Assembly (NCBI GenBank): GCA_905214715.1
Contig: CAJMMT010000003.1
Span: 1 to 64,000, forward strand
DNA: 64,000 bases
Direction of reading: 5' to 3'
Source of the DNA: an uncultured bacterium
Lineage (GTDB): Bacteria; Bacteroidota; Bacteroidia; Bacteroidales; Muribaculaceae
Positions 45,767 through 54,390 of the stretch are shown piece by piece. The translations under genes were made by a program, and so were the position numbers. The notes under the pieces were generated by a model. It saw only the letters and a list, made by a program, of their open reading frames with translations. It did not search any database and was not told the DNA's origin. Numbering within the stretch: position 1 is the first letter of the stretch; each line of letters begins with the position of its first letter.

Positions 45767-47275
45767 TTATTTCTTTGCGACCTCGGCCAACATCTTCTTA
45801 CCCTTCTCGATGGCTTCGTCGATAGTGCCTACGTTCAGGAAGGCCTGTTCGGGATACTCGTCCATCTCGCCGGAAAGAATCATCTTGAAACCGCGAATAG
45901 TCTCGGCCAACGGCACCATCACACCGGGAAGACCGGTGAACTGTTCGGCCACGTGGAACGGCTGAGACAGGTAACGCTGCGCACGGCGTGCACGCGATAC
46001 CACAAGTTTGTCTTCATCACTGAGTTCATCTACACCAAGAATTGCGATGATGTCCTGAAGCTCATTGTATTTCTGCAGAAGTTGCTTAACTTCCTGCGCG
46101 ACATTGTAGTGCTCTTCACCTATGATATTGGGATCAAGGATACGTGATGTGGATTCGAGCGGATCAACCGCAGGGTAGATACCGAGCTCGGCAATCTTAC
46201 GGGAAAGCACCGTTGTAGCGTCAAGGAACGAGAAGGTGGTCGCAGGCGCAGGGTCGGTAAGGTCATCGGCAGGCACGTATATAGCTTGAACCGATGTGAT
46301 GGAACCTTGCTTTGTAGAAGTGATGCGTTCCTGCAGCATACCCATCTCTGAAGAAAGCGTAGGCTGATAACCTACAGCCGAAGGCATACGGCCAAGAAGC
46401 GACGACACCTCCGAACCGGCTTGTGTGAAACGGAATATATTGTCGATAAAGAGCAGAATCTCCTTACCTCCGCCGTCATTGTCGCGGAACTGCTCGGCAA
46501 CCGTAAGACCGGACAGAGCCACGCGAAGACGTGCGCCCGGGGGCTCGTTCATCTGTCCGAACACCAGTGTGGCCTGAGACTTCTCAAGTTCTTTTGCGTC
46601 TACGTCATGCAGATTCCATTCCCCTTTATCCATCCCCTCACGGAATTTGCTGCCATATTTCACGACACCGCTCTCGATCATCTCACGCAGCAGGTCATTT
46701 CCCTCACGGGTACGTTCACCTACGCCGGTAAATACAGAGAATCCGTTATGGCCTTTGGCGATGTTGTTGATAAGCTCCATAATGAGCACTGTCTTACCTA
46801 CGCCGGCACCGCCGAACAGACCGATCTTACCACCTTTGGAATATGGTTCGAGAAGGTCGATCACCTTGATACCGGTATAGAGCACCTCGGTAGAAATGGC
46901 CAGATCATCGAAAGCCGGCGCGGGCTGATGTATCGGACGCAGATTCTCACGGTTCAATTCCGAGAGATGGTCGATAGGCTCACCGATAACATTCAGCAAC
47001 CTACCCTTTACCTGATTACCGGTAGGTACGGATATCGGGCGACCGAGGTTTTCAACTTTTACTCCGCGACGCAGACCATCGGTACTTTCCATGGCCACGC
47101 AACGTACGGTGTCTTCACCGATATGCTGTTCTACTTCAAGAATGAGATCCTCGCCATTCTCACGAACTACCTTGAGGGCCGTGTAGATGGGTGGGATGTT
47201 CTCCTTGCCACCTTCGAACGATACGTCGATTACCGGACCGATTACTTGAGTCACTGTTCCGAAATTAGCGCTCAT
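45767..47275 (-). CDS. atpD: F1Fo ATP synthase beta subunit
   Basis: A 502-residue catalytic subunit. The P-loop GGAGVGKTVLIMEL, the GERTREGNDL catalytic-Glu block, LFIDNIFRFTQAGSEVSSLL and VYVPADDLTDPAPATTF are all intact. It is the first gene of the atp block and follows nuoH by 103 bases; the gap contains no TAnnTTTG box on this strand. Confidence 0.97.
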   Translation of the reverse strand: MSANFGTVTQVIGPVIDVSFEGGKENIPPIYTALKVVRENGEDLILEVEQHIGEDTVRCVAMESTDGLRRGVKVENLGRPISVPTGNQVKGRLLNVIGEPIDHLSELNRENLRPIHQPAPAFDDLAISTEVLYTGIKVIDLLEPYSKGGKIGLFGGAGVGKTVLIMELINNIAKGHNGFSVFTGVGERTREGNDLLREMIESGVVKYGSKFREGMDKGEWNLHDVDAKELEKSQATLVFGQMNEPPGARLRVALSGLTVAEQFRDNDGGGKEILLFIDNIFRFTQAGSEVSSLLGRMPSAVGYQPTLSSEMGMLQERITSTKQGSITSVQAIYVPADDLTDPAPATTFSFLDATTVLSRKIAELGIYPAVDPLESTSRILDPNIIGEEHYNVAQEVKQLLQKYNELQDIIAILGVDELSDEDKLVVSRARRAQRYLSQPFHVAEQFTGLPGVMVPLAETIRGFKMILSGEMDEYPEQAFLNVGTIDEAIEKGKKMLAEVAKK

Positions 47276-47378
47276 ATTTATGCTTTTCAGTTGTTAGAGT
47301 GTGTTGTGATTACTTGTTTGAGTGAGGTCTGCCCGGAAACCGTGTTGAACACTTGCGACCGGTACAGACATCATCGGC

Positions 47379-48458
47379 TTAGAAATGCCAGCCGAGAGCT
47401 ACGAATACTGCCATCAGAACCAGATTGGCCAAAGAGAAAGGCATCAGGTACTTCCACTCGAAAGCGAGCAGCTGGTCGATACGTACACGGGGGAATGTCC
47501 ACTTGAACCAAATGATCACAAACGAGATGAAGAACGACTTGGCAAGGAACCATATCGGCCCGGGTATCCAGTTCATTACATCATTGAAGCCTGTCCATCC
47601 GGGTACATGCAGAGGCATCCATCCGCCAAGGAACATCAGAGAAGCTATGCCGGAAACGATGAAGAGGTTCAGGTATTCGGCCAGATAGAAGAAACCGAAC
47701 GAGATACCCGAATATTCGGTATGGTAGCCGGCGGTAAGCTCATGCTCGGCCTCGGGAAGGTCGAAAGGACCGCGGTTGGTTTCAGCGGTTGCGGCTATGA
47801 CGTAAATTATGAAAGCTATTATCGCGGGGATATGTCCACGGAAAAGGAACCAGGCGGTTTCCTGCTGAGCAACCAATTCCGAGATATTCATGGTGCCGGC
47901 AAACACGACTATCGACATCAGGGCCAGACCGAGGGAAATCTCATAGCTGACCATCTGAGCGCCGCTTCGCATGGCACCTACCAACGCATATTTGTTGTTC
48001 GAGGCCCATCCTGCAAGCAGTATACCGAGTACACCTACCGAAGATACAGCCAGTATGAAGAAGATACCTATATTGAAGTCGATTATCTGCAGCCCGCGTC
48101 CCCAGGGAAGGCAGGCGAGCATCACCACCGACGAGGTAATGACTATATAAGGAGCGAGTTTAAAGAGGAAACGGTCTGTGCCTTTCAGCGATATGAGCTC
48201 CTTGATAAGGATTTTGAACATATCGGCGAAAACCTGAAGCAGACCCCACTTACCTACACGCATAGGGCCCAGACGGCACTGGAACCATGCGCAAAGCTTA
48301 CGTTCGTAGAGGATGTAGAAAAGGGCAAGCACTGTATAGGTGAGCAACACAAGCACGCCCACTACCACACACTCGATGAGTGTGACCAGCCACTGCGACA
48401 TTCCGGTTCCAAGCAGAAGATCATTGAACCAGGAAGTTACTATTCCGAAATCAAACAT
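47379..48458 (-). CDS. nuoH: NADH-quinone oxidoreductase subunit H
   Basis: A 359-residue membrane subunit that helps form the quinone chamber, with about eight helices. CRLGPMRVGKWGLLQVFADM and ETNRGPFDLPEAEHELTAGY are the conserved loops, including the Glu/Arg residues near the quinone site. ATG 48458 (MFDFGIVTSWFND) is chosen; an in-frame TTG at 48527 falls before the intercistronic hairpin. This is the last nuo gene before the atp block. Confidence 0.95.
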   Translation of the reverse strand: MFDFGIVTSWFNDLLLGTGMSQWLVTLIECVVVGVLVLLTYTVLALFYILYERKLCAWFQCRLGPMRVGKWGLLQVFADMFKILIKELISLKGTDRFLFKLAPYIVITSSVVMLACLPWGRGLQIIDFNIGIFFILAVSSVGVLGILLAGWASNNKYALVGAMRSGAQMVSYEISLGLALMSIVVFAGTMNISELVAQQETAWFLFRGHIPAIIAFIIYVIAATAETNRGPFDLPEAEHELTAGYHTEYSGISFGFFYLAEYLNLFIVSGIASLMFLGGWMPLHVPGWTGFNDVMNWIPGPIWFLAKSFFISFVIIWFKWTFPRVRIDQLLAFEWKYLMPFSLANLVLMAVFVALGWHF

Positions 48459-48534
48459 TGGGTCAGTTATATGTTCCGACACCCTACATGGGTGGGAACC
48501 GTGGAAAACTAAGGTTTTAATATTCAAGCAGCGA

Positions 48535-48562
48535 AGGCCGCCTCTATTTCAAGAGGCAGCCT
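48535..48562 (-). promoter_or_regulatory. Intercistronic hairpin between nuoCD and nuoH
   Basis: AGGC plus GCCTCT pairs with AGAGGC plus GCCT, giving 10 bp with one mismatch and a 6-base loop, in the 116-base gap between nuoCD and nuoH. No T-run follows on the minus strand. Confidence 0.5.
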
Positions 48563-48574
48563 GCGTGTTAATTG

Positions 48575-50206
48575 TCAACGGTCTATATCGGGAATCACGA
48601 AGTCAAGCGCCGCACCGATCGTGATAACATCAGCGATCATGTGCCCCGCACAAGTAAGATCCATGACACCTACAAGGTTGAAGCACGGGCTCTGGAAATG
48701 CACACGCGCCGGATTCTTCTGGCCGTCAGACTCGATATACACTCCGAATGTGCCACGCGAAGCCTCCACCTGCTGATACCAGCGGCCTATTGGAAGTTTG
48801 ATAATCTTGGGCACCTGGCAACGTATCTCGCCTTCCGGGATATTGTCGACAAGCTGAGCAAGAATCTTGCAGCTCTGTTCTATCTCGCGCATACGCACCA
48901 TATAACGCGCATATGAGTCGCAACCGGTCTCCAGAACCTCTTCAAAATCAAGTTCGGAATATATGCTATAAGGATGCTTCTTACGGCAGTCGTTGCTCCA
49001 GTTGGAGCCACGGCCCGAGGGTCCGGTAATAGCGTAATTTATGGCATCTTCCTTCTTAAGGATACCTACCTTCTCAAGGCGGTTCTTAGCGATTATGTTG
49101 CCTGAGAATACGGTATGGTATTCCTTCAGACGGGAGGGCATGATTTCTATGAGTCTCTTCACATCGGAAACAAAATCTTTGTGAAGATCGGCAATTACAC
49201 CACCTATGACATTATAGTTCATCGACATGCGCGCTCCGCATGTCTTCTCGAAAATATCAAGCACCATCTCGCGCTCACGGAAGCCATAGAAGAAAGCGGT
49301 TGTCGCTCCAAGGTCCATGGCCGTACATCCGAACGAAAGCAGGTGAGATGAGATACGCATCAGCTCGTCCATCATAACACGTATAACCTGAGCACGTCTG
49401 GGCACTTCAAGACCAAGAGCCTTTTCTATGCACATGCAGAGGCAATGACGGTTCTGATGGGCCGACATGTAGTCCATACGGTCGGTGAAGTGAAGTGTCT
49501 GCGGATATGTGAGACCTTCGCAAAGCTTCTCTATGCCACGGTGTATATATCCCGAAACGACATCGATTTTCTTCACAATCTCGCCATCCACGGCCACACG
49601 GAAACGCATCACGCCATGAGTGGATGGGTGCTGCGGACCGATATTCATGACATAATCTTCAGCTTCGAATACCTTGCCGGGGACTTTCTTCACATTTCCG
49701 TTGGCATCCTCAACGTACGAAACCGTATCATCTTCGTTAACCTCATCTTTTTGAGGGATTGGATTCAGTTTGGGGTCGGCATCGTAATCCTTGCGCAGAG
49801 GGAACCCTTTCCAATCGTTGCGCAGGAAGAAACGACGCATGTCGGGGTGGTTAATAAACTTGATGCCGTAAAAATCATAGACCTCACGTTCCTGGAAATT
49901 GGCAACCTTCCAGAGATCCTGTACAGAATGGATCATCGGGTCCTTACGATCGGGCACAGCCACTTTGACGGCGATAACCTGCCAGTCGCGGGAAGTAGAC
50001 GTAAGGTAATAAACTACACCGAGTGTCTCGCCCCAGTCCATGCCGACCACAGCGGTAAGCAGGTCAAAGTCAAGCTCGCGGTCTTCCTTGAGTTGTTTAG
50101 CGAGGGAGTACCAGTCTTTCTCAGGCACATTTACCAACAAGGCATCTCCTTCCTCGAAAGTGGCAGCCGGGCAAATCTTGCCTATCTTTTCTTTAATATC
50201 GCTCAT
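48575..50206 (-). CDS. nuoCD: NADH-quinone oxidoreductase fused subunit C/D
   Basis: A 543-residue fusion. The NuoC part (about residues 1-145) contains NFQEREVYDFYGIKFINHPD and RRFFLRNDWKGFPLRKDY. The NuoD part starts near residue 187 with MNIGPQHPSTHGVMRF and YIHRGIEKLCEG, the quinone-site His and Tyr region. The 40-residue linker is acidic. Such C/D fusion is known in Bacteroidota and E. coli. The gap to nuoB is 14 bases. Confidence 0.95.
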   Translation of the reverse strand: MSDIKEKIGKICPAATFEEGDALLVNVPEKDWYSLAKQLKEDRELDFDLLTAVVGMDWGETLGVVYYLTSTSRDWQVIAVKVAVPDRKDPMIHSVQDLWKVANFQEREVYDFYGIKFINHPDMRRFFLRNDWKGFPLRKDYDADPKLNPIPQKDEVNEDDTVSYVEDANGNVKKVPGKVFEAEDYVMNIGPQHPSTHGVMRFRVAVDGEIVKKIDVVSGYIHRGIEKLCEGLTYPQTLHFTDRMDYMSAHQNRHCLCMCIEKALGLEVPRRAQVIRVMMDELMRISSHLLSFGCTAMDLGATTAFFYGFREREMVLDIFEKTCGARMSMNYNVIGGVIADLHKDFVSDVKRLIEIMPSRLKEYHTVFSGNIIAKNRLEKVGILKKEDAINYAITGPSGRGSNWSNDCRKKHPYSIYSELDFEEVLETGCDSYARYMVRMREIEQSCKILAQLVDNIPEGEIRCQVPKIIKLPIGRWYQQVEASRGTFGVYIESDGQKNPARVHFQSPCFNLVGVMDLTCAGHMIADVITIGAALDFVIPDIDR

Positions 50207-50220
50207 GGGTATGGTAAGGC

Positions 50221-50832
50221 TTACTTTATTTTACCCTCTTCTTCGGGATGTTTCTTGAAAAAGTCATTTATTTTCTCCTGACGGTTCACGCCTCCGAAGA
50301 ACTTCTGTACTTTGATCTTGCGCTGCAGCTGCATCAATCCGTAGAACATAGCCTCGGGACGCGGAGGACAACCGGGGATAAAGACATCAACCGGAAGAAT
50401 CTTGTCGACACCGGGCACTACACAATAACTATTCTTGAAAGGGCCACCCGAAACCGCGCAACCGCCGCAGGCGATAACATATTTGGGTTCCGCGAGCTGC
50501 TCGTAAAGACGAAGCAACGCCGGCGCCATTCGATGAACAATAGTACCCTGCACCATTATATAGTCGGCCTGACGAGGTGAGTTACGGGCAACCTCGAAAC
50601 CGAAACGGGCCATATCGTATCGGGCGGCACCGAGACTCATGAATTCTATAGCGCAACAACTCGTGCCGAAGCATAGCGGCCACAGAGAGTTGGAGATACC
50701 CCAGTTTATAAGCTGGTCAAGCTTGCCTACAGCCACATTGGCACCGGAAGCGTTGAGTTCTTCTACAAGATTGTCGATGTATTCGTTGTCTTTGAAGTCC
50801 TCATGTTTCATCGACTTGATTTTCACTCCCAT
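50221..50832 (-). CDS. nuoB: NADH-quinone oxidoreductase subunit B
   Basis: A 203-residue subunit that holds cluster N2, the final donor to quinone. The ligands are visible: the Cys pair in FGTSCCAIEFMS, the Cys in GGCAVSGGPF and the one in PGCPPRPEAM. ATG 50832 is chosen because AAAGGAG lies 7 bases ahead; it overlaps the nuoA end by 10 bases. An in-frame ATG at 50853 is possible. The C-terminus is a charged tail (FFKKHPEEEGKIK). Confidence 0.95.
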   Translation of the reverse strand: MGVKIKSMKHEDFKDNEYIDNLVEELNASGANVAVGKLDQLINWGISNSLWPLCFGTSCCAIEFMSLGAARYDMARFGFEVARNSPRQADYIMVQGTIVHRMAPALLRLYEQLAEPKYVIACGGCAVSGGPFKNSYCVVPGVDKILPVDVFIPGCPPRPEAMFYGLMQLQRKIKVQKFFGGVNRQEKINDFFKKHPEEEGKIK

Positions 50833-51194
50833 TTCAGCACTCCTTTCCGCCATGCATAAGCCAGGCCCAATACAAGTATGAACATGAAAATACCGATGCA
50901 GAGCAGACCGCTGGGACCAAGTTTATTGGTTATGGTCGCCCAAGGATACAGAAACACCGTCTCGACGTCAAAAATAAGGAAGAGAATGGCGAAGATGTAG
51001 TATCCCGCTTTGAACTGAACCATCGATTCGCCACGAGTGGGAATACCGCACTCGTAAGTCTCGGCCTTGCGTACCGAATAAGACTTGGGCGAAATCAATT
51101 TGGCAATCAGCAGCGCGGCAAAAACGAGGGCCATACCTGTAACCACAGCGGTAATAGCCAGGTCGCCGTTGCTTATCTCCAACAAAAGATTCAT
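50823..51194 (-). CDS. nuoA: NADH-quinone oxidoreductase subunit A
   Basis: A 123-residue subunit with three membrane helices. ETYECGIPTRGESMVQFKAG and YYIFAILFLIFDVETVFLYP are the conserved blocks, with the loop Cys and membrane Asp/Glu. It is the first gene of the array, with a leader of about 65 bases from the consensus promoter. Confidence 0.95.
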   Translation of the reverse strand: MNLLLEISNGDLAITAVVTGMALVFAALLIAKLISPKSYSVRKAETYECGIPTRGESMVQFKAGYYIFAILFLIFDVETVFLYPWATITNKLGPSGLLCIGIFMFILVLGLAYAWRKGVLKWE

Positions 51195-51267
51195 ATAATC
51201 TATTTTATATTAGAAGGTTATTAGATTCTCGTTGAAAATGCCGGGTACGTGGGGGCAATTTTCCTTG

Positions 51268-51298
51268 CAAAGGTATTAAAAAATATTAACACAACAAA
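51268..51298 (-). promoter_or_regulatory. Promoter of the nuo-atp array
   Basis: On the minus strand, TTTG (51298-51295), 19 bases, TACCTTTG (51275-51268) match the Bacteroidota consensus. The predicted start near 51261 lies about 65 bases before the nuoA ATG. The -33 box coincides with the T-rich tail of the upstream terminator. Confidence 0.8.
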
Positions 51299-51331
51299 GG
51301 GCAGAAAATGTTTTCCAACATATCCTGCCCT
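51298..51331 (-). terminator. Terminator of the TonB receptor-lipoprotein unit
   Basis: AGGGCAG (51298-51304) pairs with CTGCCCT (51325-51331), with an inner AATGTT/AACAT stem. On the minus strand CCCTTTGTTG follows. It lies 45 bases after the lipoprotein stop. Confidence 0.75.
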
Positions 51332-51376
51332 ATAATTACCATGAATTTTCACTATTTCCCTGATCAAGCCATCGGT

Positions 51377-51901
51377 TCAAAGGAAAATTCCTGTGGAAGT
51401 GAATTTTCCGGTACCCATGTTCGCGACCTCGAACGTCACATTTACTCCGCTATGTGCCTTATCTGCAAAAGTGGCCTCGAATTTGGAGAATTTAAATCTG
51501 TCGTTGGGAGTCATTCCGTCGCCTTCCTGAACATAGGGTGTGATATCGGTACCTTTGACCGTCTGCATTCTTGAATCATACTTCAGATCTCGGAGATGCA
51601 GAAGCATCGTGGGCATCTTCTCGCTGAAACGAGCATCGATAAGCTTCACTGTACAGGTATTTTTCTTTGTGTCGATAACGAAATTCCATTTGGAATCTTT
51701 GGTCTGATAGGTAACCGCAGGCATGTTAGGCATTGAGACTGTGCTCTCCATAATACCAGTATAACACGCATTATTGGGATCAAACACAACTTGAGGCGGA
51801 GTCGGCTCCGAATCGTCATCGTCATTGCAAGACACAAGCATGGCAGGGAACAGTATCACTGCCAAAGATGCTAAAAATTTAATTGCTTTAACAAATTTCA
51901 T
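51377..51901 (-). CDS. Small exported lipoprotein of unknown function
   Basis: A 174-residue lipoprotein. The signal peptide KAIKFLASLAVILFPAML ends in the lipobox LVSC, followed by an acidic NDDDDSE export-type stretch. The body alternates short beta strands (MPAVTYQTKDSKWNFVID, FKFSKFEATFAD, TFEVANMGTGKFTSTG) and may be a calycin-like barrel, but I cannot assign a family with confidence. It lies 19 bases after the TonB-receptor stop and is probably cotranscribed with it, so a ligand-handling accessory role is a guess. ATG 51901 fits the signal peptide; one at 51931 would add ten residues. Confidence 0.75.
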   Translation of the reverse strand: MKFVKAIKFLASLAVILFPAMLVSCNDDDDSEPTPPQVVFDPNNACYTGIMESTVSMPNMPAVTYQTKDSKWNFVIDTKKNTCTVKLIDARFSEKMPTMLLHLRDLKYDSRMQTVKGTDITPYVQEGDGMTPNDRFKFSKFEATFADKAHSGVNVTFEVANMGTGKFTSTGIFL

Positions 51902-51920
51902 ATCTACTATAATGTTTGGT

Positions 51921-54272
51921 TCATATTTCATAAGAGAAGGTTACGCCGGCCTGCAGAGGCTTGCCTTGTTGAAGGAACTCATGCCCCATAGACTTGAAAT
52001 AGAATGTATGGAAGCTTGTATCTGTCAGGTTCTTGCCCCATAATCTCAACTCCCACCCGTTTTTCCGCCAGCTTACGGAGGCTGCAAGTTGGGCATAAGG
52101 ATTCTGGCGCAAAGTGTTCGCTTCGTTCCATTCTATCGGACCTGTTATGCTTACACTCACATCGAATTCAAGCGAACCCCACGTGCCTTGTAACGGCTGG
52201 CGATAAAGGCCCTGGATGAACAATGTGTTGCCGGGCACGTATGGAAGTTTCTTACCGGCATAATCGTTTATGCCATCGGAAAACTTACGGAACCGGGCAT
52301 CTGTAAATCCATAACTGGCATTGAAGTCAAGACGGTCCGTCGCGTTCCAACGCAACGTTGCTTCCGCGCCATAGCTGCGCGTCTCGCCGGCATTGGTCAT
52401 CATACGGCCTGTTGTGGTGCCGTCGGGAAACATAGTAAGCTGCTGATCACGGCAATCTATGTAGAAAGCCGATAGATCTACCTGCAGACGCGCCGATGAA
52501 AAATCAAGATGGGCGCCTATTTCATAGTTCCAGCTGTGTTCCGGCTTGTATCCTACGGTTTCATTTACGTCATGCGGTTTACCTATACCCATGATATTCA
52601 TAAGACGCTGCTGAAGCACCTCGCTGAACATCTGGGTATTGAAACCTCCGGCTTTTGCTCCGCGCGACACATTTGCATAGATATTGGAACTTCCGCCACT
52701 GATATTCCATAACAGAGAAAGAGATGGAAGCAGCATCAAATAGTCGCGCTTAAGATCTCCCCGATCATCTATATCTATGCGAACCTTACGTACCAACGGC
52801 CAACCGGCAATGACATCAGGCGACGGGACCATGTCAGGATCCGGACTGTCATATATCCCGTAACCTGTAGAGCAATAACTATGATAGTGCATAACGGCTC
52901 TTTCATATTCCAATCTCAGAGCAGCGGTAATCTTGAAGTCTCCTAAACCAAGTTTCGACTCATGGTAGACCGCCAGCCCATAGGTAGGGACATCGAAATC
53001 GCTGTCGAGAGAAAACGAGCGTGTGTTCCACGCTATCGGGAAATAGGGATTGGCGTCGTTACGATGTTTCTCGATAAGCTCGGAGATGCCGGTATTTTTA
53101 AAAGTTACCGGAGCCTCCATGTGCATTTTTTTCCAGAATCCCGAGAGTCCGGCTATCCAGCCATATGCATTGTTACTGTTGTCCGGAGAGCGGACCGTCA
53201 AGTCTTGAGTTATCGCCAGCTCATGTTTACGTTGATTTAGAGTGAAATATGGCTGAGGCAGAAAATCCTGGTCAAGAAGCAGATCATCATCTATATACTG
53301 CAACGAAGTGACCGACACTGCAGTGAAATCATCATGAAATTTCATAAGGGTCAGCCCGTCGCTTAATGTAAAACGGTCATACCGGCACGGATCGTTATAA
53401 TCTATTTTCCCGGTTTCGGTAAATTCATAGGCATATCCGTTCTGATGCAACAAGGATGTGGACAATACATTCTGAAGCGAAAGCGAGGGCAATATACGCC
53501 ATTGATATTTAAGTCTCAACGAGCCTGATGTCTCACGTTCGGTCAGAGAGTTGTCATATTCGTTTCGTCTGAATCCGCCCTGATGATTAGCAAGGAGCGA
53601 AACCGAAATAGCATGCCGGGGATTGAATTTATGATACCACCCCACGCTTCCCTTTGTCTGCCGTCCGTTGGCCACCGTGACCTGCAACCTCCATCCTTGG
53701 TACCGGAACGGGGATATCGTCGATACATTTATAAGCCCGCCCATCGTATTACGCCCATAAATAGCGGATTGCGGTCCGCGCAACACCTCTACACGAGCCA
53801 TGTCGGGTATATCAAGGTCATAGGCGTCTTTATTAAGTACGGCCACATTGTCGATTACAAGCCCTACTGCCGGATGATCCATTCTGGCACCTATCCCCCT
53901 CACATATATCGAAGAGGTTATTCGGGAACCATAGTCGGGGATGTATAGGTTGGGAACCATCTCAGACAATCCTTTTACGGCCACAACACCCGAACTCCGC
54001 AGTTCCCCGCTACCCAACACTGTTCCGCTTACCGGTTCGTTACGGAGACGGTCTTGCTGTTTTATGGCGGTTATGTTAAGTTCGGGAAGCTCTCCTTCGA
54101 TACCTTCATTATAAAATATGGAATCGGCCTGAAGATGTCGCGTCCGCTCCATTCCTGAAATGTTACCGCAAACCGACACTACAAACAATGCCGCACAGAC
54201 GCTCCTGAGCAGAAGCGACGGAATACGGCTGCGTCGTAAAAGCGGGTTTATATGATATCGGATGATACTCAT
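51921..54272 (-). CDS. TonB-dependent outer-membrane receptor
   Basis: A 783-residue receptor. After a signal segment (near SVCAALFVVSVCGNISG) a plug domain begins within 50 residues, with SSIYVRGIGARM, LVIDNVAVLNKDAY and RVEVLRGPQSAIYGRNTMGG. The remainder is a 22-strand-type barrel ending in LQAGVTFSYEI, with a terminal aromatic-rich strand. It lacks the N-terminal carboxypeptidase-like domain of SusC proteins, and no SusD gene is adjacent, so it looks more like an iron or cofactor receptor than a glycan one. The ligand is unknown. Confidence 0.9.
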   Translation of the reverse strand: MSIIRYHINPLLRRSRIPSLLLRSVCAALFVVSVCGNISGMERTRHLQADSIFYNEGIEGELPELNITAIKQQDRLRNEPVSGTVLGSGELRSSGVVAVKGLSEMVPNLYIPDYGSRITSSIYVRGIGARMDHPAVGLVIDNVAVLNKDAYDLDIPDMARVEVLRGPQSAIYGRNTMGGLINVSTISPFRYQGWRLQVTVANGRQTKGSVGWYHKFNPRHAISVSLLANHQGGFRRNEYDNSLTERETSGSLRLKYQWRILPSLSLQNVLSTSLLHQNGYAYEFTETGKIDYNDPCRYDRFTLSDGLTLMKFHDDFTAVSVTSLQYIDDDLLLDQDFLPQPYFTLNQRKHELAITQDLTVRSPDNSNNAYGWIAGLSGFWKKMHMEAPVTFKNTGISELIEKHRNDANPYFPIAWNTRSFSLDSDFDVPTYGLAVYHESKLGLGDFKITAALRLEYERAVMHYHSYCSTGYGIYDSPDPDMVPSPDVIAGWPLVRKVRIDIDDRGDLKRDYLMLLPSLSLLWNISGGSSNIYANVSRGAKAGGFNTQMFSEVLQQRLMNIMGIGKPHDVNETVGYKPEHSWNYEIGAHLDFSSARLQVDLSAFYIDCRDQQLTMFPDGTTTGRMMTNAGETRSYGAEATLRWNATDRLDFNASYGFTDARFRKFSDGINDYAGKKLPYVPGNTLFIQGLYRQPLQGTWGSLEFDVSVSITGPIEWNEANTLRQNPYAQLAASVSWRKNGWELRLWGKNLTDTSFHTFYFKSMGHEFLQQGKPLQAGVTFSYEI

Positions 54273-54390
54273 TTTACAGTTTACAAAATTCCTCAATTAT
54301 CCCCTATACCAAAATACCTAAAAATGATGATTTAGATACAGGGGAAGTGTGTGATTACCGTTTTTGGATATTTTTCAGTAAATTTGCCTT

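Noticed and set aside
33435..51194. Assembly artefact creating the nuo-atp mixture
   Set aside because: Both junctions are short, clean and free of repeats, reading frames are intact throughout, and a matching promoter and terminator bracket the array; still, this cannot be excluded without read data.
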